From contig CAMTDY010000020.1 of the NCBI GenBank assembly GCA_947070915.1, positions 1 through 23,126 on the forward strand: 23,126 nucleotides of DNA. The letters run 5' to 3'. This DNA is from an uncultured Roseburia sp. GTDB taxonomy: Bacteria; Bacillota; Clostridia; Lachnospirales; Lachnospiraceae. The notes beneath the pieces are model-generated. The model was given only the letters and a program-made list of their open reading frames with translations, did not search any database and was not told the origin of the DNA. How positions within the stretch are numbered: position 1 is the stretch's first letter; the number at the start of each line of letters is the position of its first letter. Positions 1 through 5,648 of the stretch are shown here, piece by piece. The position numbers and the translations under genes were made by a program.

Positions 1-810
1 CATTTGCCTACATACATTTTTACATGACACATAATCATCAGAAGCTACCGAACATTGTTCAATTGACTTTGCCTCTTGAATAGTTTTTAAATTTTCATCA
101 ATAATACTAATAATTTTTCTTTTAGTTTTATCAATAGTAGATTGCAGAGAATCAAGTTTTTCAATATCTTCTGTCTGTAGTTTACTTCTTTTTCGACTAT
201 TAAGGATTTTTCTTGTAACAGCAGTTAAATCCTTAACCCTTGCACCCACGCTTTCTAAAAAAGATTTTTTATCATTTTCATATTGGGCAATAGTTGATTG
301 AAGTTTTTGATAATTGCGAAGTATGTCAGCATGTTTTTGCACTACTTTTTCAACATCCGTTGGTAATGCAATTTCGGCCTGCAACCATTTTTGAGATTCA
401 TCATCGAAAATCGGAAAACAATTCGTCATAAGGGTTACATCTCTACCTAAACTATCAAAATCAACTGCCATATTATTAATAAATTCTCCGGGTGCACTAC
501 GTCCCTCAATAATTTTTTTGCATTCAAGTTCCGCCTGATTTCGTTCAGGCGCAGCAACAAATAATTCCAAAAAGCGTTTACCAATTGCTTGCTCTGAAGA
601 ATAACCATAAATACGTTCACATTCGCATTCCCAATAGCGAATTATATATTCTTCATCACATGCCCACATTGAAAATGGAGCATTATCTACTACTTTCAGC
701 TTAAATCGATCTGTTTTAGAAAATGCTCGCATTTTCTTAAGTTCGGCAATAAAATCTTCTTTTGAAATATCTCCCGATTCAAATTTTTCACATAATGTAT
801 CCAACTCCAT
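1..810 (-). CDS. PAS-domain protein with coiled-coil tail (3' end outside window)
   Basis: The frame is open from an ATG at 810 to the left edge of the window (270 codons, no stop), so the C-terminus is missing. AAGGAAG about 7 nt upstream supports this start. Residues about 38-150 read like a PAS sensor domain: a short acidic N-terminal helix, then FKLKVVDNAPFSMWACDEE, then IYGYSSEQAIGKRFLELF, which matches PAS proteins of two-component and c-di-GMP systems. From about residue 160 the protein is highly charged and probably a long coiled coil, with several Cys near the window edge (CSVASDDYVSCKNVC). It follows the radical SAM gene after a 26-nt gap, so the two are probably co-transcribed. No kinase, GGDEF or HTH domain is visible in the part present; one could lie beyond the edge. 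The PAS call is fairly sure, the role unknown. Confidence 0.75.
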   Translation of the reverse strand, partial: MELDTLCEKFESGDISKEDFIAELKKMRAFSKTDRFKLKVVDNAPFSMWACDEEYIIRYWECECERIYGYSSEQAIGKRFLELFVAAPERNQAELECKKIIEGRSAPGEFINNMAVDFDSLGRDVTLMTNCFPIFDDESQKWLQAEIALPTDVEKVVQKHADILRNYQKLQSTIAQYENDKKSFLESVGARVKDLTAVTRKILNSRKRSKLQTEDIEKLDSLQSTIDKTKRKIISIIDENLKTIQEAKSIEQCSVASDDYVSCKNVCRQM

Positions 811-836
811 AATTATCTTCCTTTATCTAGCTTTTA

Positions 837-1988
837 TTAAGGATGTAGGTATTTATATGGCTCACATACTCCTAATTTTTCATAAAGTTGACGTATCGCC
901 CTACATTTTACTACGTTTTGACCATCCAAACGACCAAATTCATTTACTGTTTCTCCCAAACAACAACCACCACAATGAAGTTTAACAGGACAATTCCTGC
1001 AATGAGACATTTCAGTGGATTTTCTATTTTCTAGCACTTTTACTTTCTCCAAGTCAATCCAAAATTCATGAGTATCAGCATCCCATTTGCCGACGATAAA
1101 AGGACTCATATGATATGGTTTTTCACCTAAGACCACCATATCACAAGCAGAAATGTATCCATCTGGTGTGAGATGTGGAGCACTCAGCGGTGTGCAACAA
1201 CGGCAATGATAAGGAGATTCTCCATCAAAATTAATTGCAAGAAAACTACCCCAAAAAACTCCCTTAGACTTAGCATACTCGTAAGCTTTGAGGTAATTAT
1301 CAAGATACAAATCCATATTAAAATGGTATGCTAGTTTCTTTTTCTCGTCTAAACATACAGGTACTTTTCCAACACTATGAAAGAGAGGATTCGTCCATAC
1401 ATAACGAATACCAAGGTCATAGAAATAATCTACCATTTCAGTTTGTCTATTTATATTTATATCTGTAATAGTAACGCGAGCACCAACCATTAAATTACGG
1501 TCGCCTTTATTACTAATCAACCACTTCACATTATCTTCTAAAACATCAGCAGACGAACGATTATTGAACAAACTACTAAAGAGTGAATTCAATGGACGAT
1601 TATGTGACTGTACATCTTTCATTCCATCAAAAGACATCCACATTATATTAAAATTGTCCAATGCCCAGTTGCGTACATCTTCAGTAAATACACCATTTGT
1701 CTGGATTTCAATTGTAACTTTTTCCCCTCTGTTGGGATGTGCTTTAGCATACGCCGTGATTTCTTTAAGTCTCTCAAACTCTTGTGTCGGTTCTCCCGGT
1801 CCATAAAACCTTATATGGCGACTATCATTTTGATTAAAATACCAGTCAATTCCAGCTTTAGCAATTTCCAGAGGGAGTGTTTTTTCCTCAATAGCATTAC
1901 GCTCCTTTGCATTATAACAATAACTGCAACATAAATTACATCTTGTTGTCAAAAAAAATGATAGCATCTTTTTATTGCAATGAGACAC
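837..1988 (-). CDS. Radical SAM/SPASM domain protein (peptide or protein maturase type)
   Basis: This 383-aa protein has the radical SAM cluster motif CxxxCxxC at C17/C21/C24 near the N-terminus and a SAM-binding GPGEP motif in place of GGEP. The C-terminal SPASM region carries the ligands of auxiliary 4Fe-4S clusters: a Cys cluster before TPDGYISAC, then C330-x2-C333-x5-C339-x3-C343 and C362. Proteins of this layout include anaerobic sulfatase-maturing enzymes and RiPP peptide maturases, acting in the cytoplasm by abstracting a hydrogen from a peptide substrate. The start is a GTG at 1988 with GGGAGG about 8 nt upstream; an internal ATG at codon 8 has no such site. The PAS-domain gene follows 26 nt downstream. 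No sulfatase or recognisable precursor peptide is present, so the substrate is unknown. The family call is firm, the specific reaction is not. Confidence 0.88.
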   Translation of the reverse strand: MSHCNKKMLSFFLTTRCNLCCSYCYNAKERNAIEEKTLPLEIAKAGIDWYFNQNDSRHIRFYGPGEPTQEFERLKEITAYAKAHPNRGEKVTIEIQTNGVFTEDVRNWALDNFNIMWMSFDGMKDVQSHNRPLNSLFSSLFNNRSSADVLEDNVKWLISNKGDRNLMVGARVTITDININRQTEMVDYFYDLGIRYVWTNPLFHSVGKVPVCLDEKKKLAYHFNMDLYLDNYLKAYEYAKSKGVFWGSFLAINFDGESPYHCRCCTPLSAPHLTPDGYISACDMVVLGEKPYHMSPFIVGKWDADTHEFWIDLEKVKVLENRKSTEMSHCRNCPVKLHCGGCCLGETVNEFGRLDGQNVVKCRAIRQLYEKLGVCEPYKYLHP

Positions 1989-2185
1989 TTTCCATTCCTC
2001 CCTCTCAACTTGTATCCAAACCTATCCTTAGTACCTATTTTCGATTTTCATTTTTTAACAATTGAAAATATCAAAACTTGTCCATTTCAATCTCCAAATA
2101 CATGTGAACTCTTTATCATTTTCTCAAATGAAATTGTTCTTCATTTCAACTTTTTAATACAATTTGCGGTATCTAACCAATATAT

Positions 2186-2217
2186 CAGCATAGTTCGGCT
2201 ATGCTGTAATTTTTTTG
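2186..2217 (+). terminator. Orphan rho-independent terminator, plus strand
   Basis: Perfect 8-bp inverted arms CAGCATAG and CTATGCTG enclose a TTCGG loop and are followed on the plus strand by TAATTTTTTT. The minus strand has no T-run after the stem, so termination would act on a plus-strand transcript. Yet no plus-strand gene lies upstream in the window and the adjacent radical SAM gene is on the minus strand. A short untranslated or antisense RNA is possible. Confidence 0.6.
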
Positions 2218-2489
2218 ACGCATAAGCCCCCTACCGCACCTATTGTTGTCATTAACTATTTTTTATTATAAACCTTATATGCTATAACACAATATGGTCA
2301 CACCATACTTTTTCGAAATCTGCATATTTTTATTGAACTACAGTAGCTAATTCTACATTTCATATGAATAATTTTCTACATTTTTATTTTATCTTATAAG
2401 GTGGGAAATTAGTGAAAAGGGTTCAAAATCACATATCGACGATTGACTGTCGCCTAAAAACAAAAAAAAGAAGAGGTTTCCAGTTGAAA

Positions 2490-2612
2490 TCATCGGTGGT
2501 TATGGTCAGTAACCCACTCTGGACTTGCACCAATTATCATTGAACCCTTACGGGGAGTATCATTATCAAAAGTAGTCGCAACCTCGAAACCACCACGGTT
2601 TCTGTTTTGCAT
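2490..2612 (-). CDS. 40-codon frame of uncertain status, possible gene remnant
   Basis: The frame opens with ATG at 2612 and ends at TGA (2490). It stays open upstream without a start as far as a TAG at 2673-2675. The peptide is hydrophilic with no Cys, membrane segment or known motif, and contains GGFEVATTFDNDTPRKGSM. The site before the ATG (GCGAGA) is weak. The stretch up to the TAG (TEVVISPCDSLAARIS) also reads like protein, which hints at the C-terminal remnant of a larger, lost gene. I do not recognise it, and it could equally be non-coding. Confidence 0.2.
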   Translation of the reverse strand: MQNRNRGGFEVATTFDNDTPRKGSMIIGASPEWVTDHNHR

Positions 2613-2838
2613 GGATATTCTCGCAGCCAGACTGTCACATGGGGAAATAACTACTTCCGTTCTCCCGACTGACTATAGCGTATCTGCGGTACGGCGCAAT
2701 GCGTAACTACTCCGAACGTCCGGTGAAATCATCGTATTCAGTTATAATGTCTGACAGAAAAACGAATACTTATAATATCTGTATCCTGTGGACACATTTA
2801 AGTATAAGCGAGTATTTCCTACTTGGGTAGGACTTATG

Positions 2839-2872
2839 TTTCGGAAAACTTTCCCGATTTATCGGTGCAGCC
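2839..2872. repeat. 34-bp imperfect direct repeat, copy 1
   Basis: It starts TTTCGG and contains CCCGATTTATCGGTG. It matches copy 2 at 3333-3366 at 27 of 34 positions, in direct orientation. The core CCGAT-TT-ATCGG is itself a dyad with 5-bp arms, which is a typical operator shape. The two copies flank the XRE gene at 2918-3286. Confidence 0.5.
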
Positions 2873-2917
2873 CCAAAACAAAAAGGCATCCTGATTATTT
2901 TCTCTCAGAACACCTTA

Positions 2918-3286
2918 CTAATCCGATTGGCAAATACTTTCATCTTCTTCAATTAACGCCTTTATGTACCCCTCTATACACCCTTTCTGCCTCTCCGATA
3001 ACCTACGAAAATTCTTAATAAGCCAGACCTCACTCTTTTCATTCAGGCAGACGGCATTGTCATCATCATCAAAAAGTTCAGAGGGTGGCACTCCCATCCC
3101 CTGTGCAATCTTACGGATATTGCTCTCCCGCACATCATAGTCCTCTTTCTGCCCCAAACTCCACAATGTACTTTCCGGAATCCCACTCCTTTTAGAAAAT
3201 TCATAGCGTGTCATACCCGTCTCCGCTAAATAATCCAAATATCTCGTTCTAACAGATTTACTAATGGCAGACACCCCCTTTTCCAT
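2918..3286 (-). CDS. XRE-family helix-turn-helix regulator
   Basis: This 122-aa protein has an N-terminal HTH of the XRE (lambda Cro/C1-like) type, residues about 13-67. The recognition region is TRYEFSKRSGIPESTLWSL and the last helices contain IRKIAQGMGVPPSELFD. A short acidic linker and a helical tail ending in SERQKGCIEGYIKALIEE follow, as in small regulators carried by integrative elements. The ATG at 3286 has no clear ribosome binding site. AAGGGGG lies just inside the frame, so the true start may be a few codons further in, at GTG or ATT. The upstream 34-bp repeat (3333-3366) could be its operator. Its targets are unknown. Confidence 0.78.
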   Translation of the reverse strand: MEKGVSAISKSVRTRYLDYLAETGMTRYEFSKRSGIPESTLWSLGQKEDYDVRESNIRKIAQGMGVPPSELFDDDDNAVCLNEKSEVWLIKNFRRLSERQKGCIEGYIKALIEEDESICQSD

Positions 3287-3332
3287 CTATGCTAAGTATA
3301 GCGTGGCATAGAACTAAGGAATAGAGCATATA

Positions 3333-3366
3333 TTTCGGTGTACTGCCCCGATTTATCGGTGTATCC
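3333..3366. repeat. 34-bp imperfect direct repeat, copy 2
   Basis: This second copy of the 2839-2872 repeat includes the dyad CCGATTTATCGG at 3348-3359. It lies about 50-80 bp upstream of the XRE gene start on the minus strand, a position suited to an operator. The 3287-3689 gap around it otherwise holds the promoter elements of the plus-strand gene and nothing else recognised. Confidence 0.5.
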
Positions 3367-3513
3367 TTTCCAATCCTATTTAGCATTGTTAAAGAAATCC
3401 GGGCAAAAGAAAAAGAGAGAAGGTGCTGCCAATTTCTGAAACTACTTTCCAACATCTTCTCTCCAAAAAATACTATGATGCTACCAAATAAGAATGGTGT
3501 TACCATACCGTGA

Positions 3514-3544
3514 ATGGTGTAACAGTCTATTGCTATTCTATAGA
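3514..3544 (+). promoter_or_regulatory. Candidate promoter of the plus-strand HTH gene with ATGGTGTAACAG box
   Basis: ATGGTGTAACAG (3514-3525) stands exactly 17 bp (counted from GGTGTA) before TATAGA (3539-3544). The same 12-bp box, in inverse orientation and at the same 17-bp distance from a -10-like CATAAT, lies at 4477-4507 before the minus-strand gene at 4109-4450. A third, near-identical box (AATGGTGTTACC, 3493-3504) is just upstream. The leader to the ATG at 3690 would be about 140 nt. It contains an inverted pair ACGGTAT (3604-3610) and ATACCGT (3634-3640), a possible operator. Confidence 0.4.
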
Positions 3545-3689
3545 TTTTTTTAACTGTTTACCTGACTCTCCGAACATGATAATCTCCAATGTTTTCTTTT
3601 AGTACGGTATTACTATCCCTATAAAGTCTCCCCATACCGTTTTTACTTTTCAAAGGTATGGTTATAACATACTTGTAGGAGGTGGCGCT

Positions 3690-4034
3690 ATGGCTCTCAA
3701 TCCAAAACAGTTTGGTACTGTTATGAAAAACGCCCGCATGGACAAAAAACTTACACAGGCAGAATTAGCGGAAATCCTTGACCTTTCCTTATCTTATCTA
3801 AAAGATTTGGAACGTTTCAAAAACACGCCAAGCCTTGAAGTTTTCGCCAAAACCATACAATACTTTAACCTGTCTGCTGATACCGTAATCTACCCGGATA
3901 AAAACCTGCACAATGATACATATCAGGAAATATTGAGGCGGTTATTACAATGCAATGAAAACCAACTCAAAATTATCCTTGCAACCACAGAAGCTGTTTT
4001 ATCCGTTGATGACAACTCATCCAGACAGGATTAG
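3690..4034 (+). CDS. XRE-family helix-turn-helix regulator
   Basis: This 114-aa protein has an XRE-type HTH at residues about 7-65: FGTVMKNARMDKKLTQAELA, then SLSYLKDLERFKNTPSLEVF, then a third helix pair ending in LSADTVIY. The C-terminal tail of about 45 residues is helical (EILRRLLQCNENQLKIILAT). This compact form is common among regulators carried on clostridial conjugative or integrative elements. AGGAGG 7 nt before the ATG fixes the start. It is the only plus-strand gene supported in this window and is convergent with the minus-strand gene at 4109. A hairpin terminator follows the stop. Autoregulation through the upstream inverted repeats is plausible but not shown. No integrase or relaxase is nearby. 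Confidence 0.85.
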   Translation: MALNPKQFGTVMKNARMDKKLTQAELAEILDLSLSYLKDLERFKNTPSLEVFAKTIQYFNLSADTVIYPDKNLHNDTYQEILRRLLQCNENQLKIILATTEAVLSVDDNSSRQD

Positions 4035-4079
4035 AGACAACTCAAATACTTATTTTTTCTTCTTTACTCCCATATCTAA

Positions 4080-4110
4080 GGTTCATTTTATTATGAAATG
4101 AGCCTTTTCT
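4080..4110 (+). terminator. Rho-independent terminator after the plus-strand HTH gene
   Basis: Arms GGTTCATTT (4080-4088) and AAATGAGCC (4096-4104) form a 9-bp stem with one G-U pair and a 7-nt loop, followed by TTTTCT. It lies about 45 nt after the stop at 4034 and abuts the convergent gene ending at 4109. It serves the plus strand, since the minus-strand side lacks a T-run. Confidence 0.65.
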
Positions 4111-4450
4111 ATTGCCTGATATGCTCCAAAATCCCTTCGCCCATAAGTTCCGGTCTAAGCAGTCCCATACCACTTAATAAGAGTATACAATCAACATATC
4201 CCTGACAATACGCCTGCTGTGCCTCAACAGAGGCATTATCTTCCAGTCGTTCCATCCATTCCTGAATAATCCCCCTTTCTTTTTCCGACATTTGTTCCAA
4301 TAATTCTTCGCCCCTAGCCCGTGCCTGTTCCAGCTTATTTTGAACCTCTTTCTGTCCCGGCATCTGAACCATTGGCTTTTCTGAAAGGTTCTCGCAACGT
4401 AGCTGCTGCATAAAACCTGCCACCTGTTCCCATATTCTGTTATTCTGCAT
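4109..4450 (-). CDS. Small helical protein of unknown function
   Basis: About 113 aa, strongly helical and acidic, rich in Glu and Gln (KEVQNKLEQARARGEELLEQ), with a C-terminal segment containing AYCQGYVDCILLLSGMGLL. The pattern resembles short hypothetical proteins found beside XRE regulators in clostridial accessory regions (DUF6809-like), but I cannot assign a family securely. The frame opens at 4465. I prefer the internal ATG at 4450 because GGAGG lies about 7 nt before it, whereas the ATG at 4465 has no ribosome binding site. It is convergent with the HTH gene at 3690-4034 and shares that gene's unusual promoter box, so the two may form one regulatory pair. The 229 bases upstream to 4680 hold only the candidate promoter. 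Confidence 0.6.
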   Translation of the reverse strand: MQNNRIWEQVAGFMQQLRCENLSEKPMVQMPGQKEVQNKLEQARARGEELLEQMSEKERGIIQEWMERLEDNASVEAQQAYCQGYVDCILLLSGMGLLRPELMGEGILEHIRQ

Positions 4451-4476
4451 AATCACTGCCTCCATTTCTTTTATGT

Positions 4477-4507
4477 ATTATGAGCAATTCTACGGCTGTT
4501 ACACCAT
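4477..4507 (-). promoter_or_regulatory. Candidate promoter with inverted copy of the ATGGTGTAACAG box
   Basis: CTGTTACACCAT (4496-4507) is the exact reverse complement of the box at 3514-3525. On the minus strand its GGTGTA is followed after 17 bp by CATAAT (4477-4482), a -10-like element about 26 nt before the preferred ATG at 4450. Identical spacing at two promoters suggests a common regulator or an unusual -35. Confidence 0.4.
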
Positions 4508-4679
4508 GCAGAATAAAAAATGGAACCATACACTCCTTTTTGCTTCTTATTACATATTTTACAGAAACATCATCACCTGTTTATTATTGCTTTCATTTCC
4601 ACTTAGACAGGCTTATATGTGTAACCGTGTTCTGTTTGGATAAAACATAGTTTCTTGTGACTCTGACCAGTTTTCAAAT

Positions 4680-5648
4680 TCATAACCCAAAAGAATACTT
4701 CCCACCGCTCCTCATATTGGAATTGTAAGAAGAACATATTTGTTCCCCATAATGTATTACATCGTCATACGCCATCCCACGAGATGTGGGCGTCGCCTGC
4801 ATTACAGCAATCAGCCGCTTTTCCGGAAAAACATGAATCCGCTGGCCGCCATAACCCCGGCAGGCATACCAGCCGTCCCCCAGCCAGAACAGAAAACCGT
4901 AGTTCGGATCGGCGGCAGAAGGTGCGAGCGCCTCCCGAAGATAGGATTCAGAAACGATGCGCCGGCCATCATAAACTCCTCCGTCCAGACAAAGACGACC
5001 GAGCTGCAGCATTTCGCGTGCGGTGAGGGCGGATGTAAGTTCATCCTCCTCCCTGCCGCCGCCCACACTGTAATAGATGCCACAGGGGCTTTTATACCAT
5101 CTCTGGCTGCGGATACTCAGAGGCGTATAAATTTCCCGGTCAATAAAGTCATACAGATCACCGCAGACCGCCTCTAATACTGCAGCAAGCAGGATCACAT
5201 CAAATTCCTTATAGTTATGGCGCATACCCGGCAGATCTGCCACCGCACAATCGGCGATATGGGAAATCCAGTTTCCGCTCCGCCATACCTGTGCCATCAT
5301 TGGGCAGTGGTAATGAACGCCACCGTTCCAGTAGATGCCAGAGGTCATAGTTAAAAGATGCCGCACGGTGATAAGTGGGTGGAGTGGATCACGCCCTTCC
5401 CTGAATGCGGGAATATAATCCGCCACCGCCACATCCAGCCCTGGCAAAAGCCCATATTCTAACGCGACTCCAACCGCCAGCGAGAGGATGCTTTTGACAA
5501 CAGAACGCATCACATTCCGGCTCTGTGCCGTAAAACCGTTATAATAATTCTCAGCCAAAATCTCGCCGTCCTGCCAGAACAGAACGCTGTTGATCTGCCG
5601 GTAATGTTTCTGCCGGATATATTGGCTGATTTCTTCAGAAAAACTCAT
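4680..5648 (-). CDS. Serine hydrolase, beta-lactamase (class C)/penicillin-binding fold
   Basis: This 322-aa protein carries the SxxK nucleophile motif S49-V-V-K52 in the usual helix (NVMRSVVKSILSLAVG). The region LITVRHLLTMTSGIYW is typical of this superfamily, and a GYGGQ motif at 265-269 replaces the KTG/HxG third motif. The second motif is atypical: Y146-K-E stands where YxN is expected, so lactamase activity is unlikely and an esterase or peptidase role is more plausible. There is no signal peptide, so it is probably cytoplasmic. Its ATG overlaps the end of the UvrA2-type gene by 4 nt (5645-5648, ATGA), which indicates translational coupling and a shared job. It appears to be the last gene of the run; no strong terminator was found after it. 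Confidence 0.85.
   Translation of the reverse strand: MSFSEEISQYIRQKHYRQINSVLFWQDGEILAENYYNGFTAQSRNVMRSVVKSILSLAVGVALEYGLLPGLDVAVADYIPAFREGRDPLHPLITVRHLLTMTSGIYWNGGVHYHCPMMAQVWRSGNWISHIADCAVADLPGMRHNYKEFDVILLAAVLEAVCGDLYDFIDREIYTPLSIRSQRWYKSPCGIYYSVGGGREEDELTSALTAREMLQLGRLCLDGGVYDGRRIVSESYLREALAPSAADPNYGFLFWLGDGWYACRGYGGQRIHVFPEKRLIAVMQATPTSRGMAYDDVIHYGEQICSSYNSNMRSGGKYSFGL

Larger units (their letters stand above)
1989..2917. other. 929-base gap without a convincing gene
   Basis: No frame here looks like a conserved gene. The right third (about 2400-2790) has higher complexity than the AT-rich left part. It holds a 40-codon minus-strand frame (2490-2612), a hairpin GAAACC-accac-GGTTTC (2586-2602), and an 11-bp direct repeat TGAAATCATCG (2485-2495 and 2724-2734). 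The left part holds a plus-strand terminator at 2186-2217. The rest shows nothing definite. It may be residue of a mobile element or a structured RNA; neither can be shown here. Confidence 0.5.

Noticed and set aside
2101..2260. Short peptides (for example MRQKNYSIAELC from 2223) as RiPP precursors for the radical SAM enzyme
   Set aside because: Only about 5-12 residues, one overlapping the terminator stem, with no leader or core features.
2788..3018. 76-codon plus-strand frame
   Set aside because: It overlaps the XRE gene on the other strand, has no ribosome binding site and spans the 34-bp repeat.
3261..3506. 81-codon minus-strand frame before the XRE gene
   Set aside because: No motif, low-complexity hydrophobic start, and it overlaps the repeat and the XRE start region; more likely regulatory sequence.
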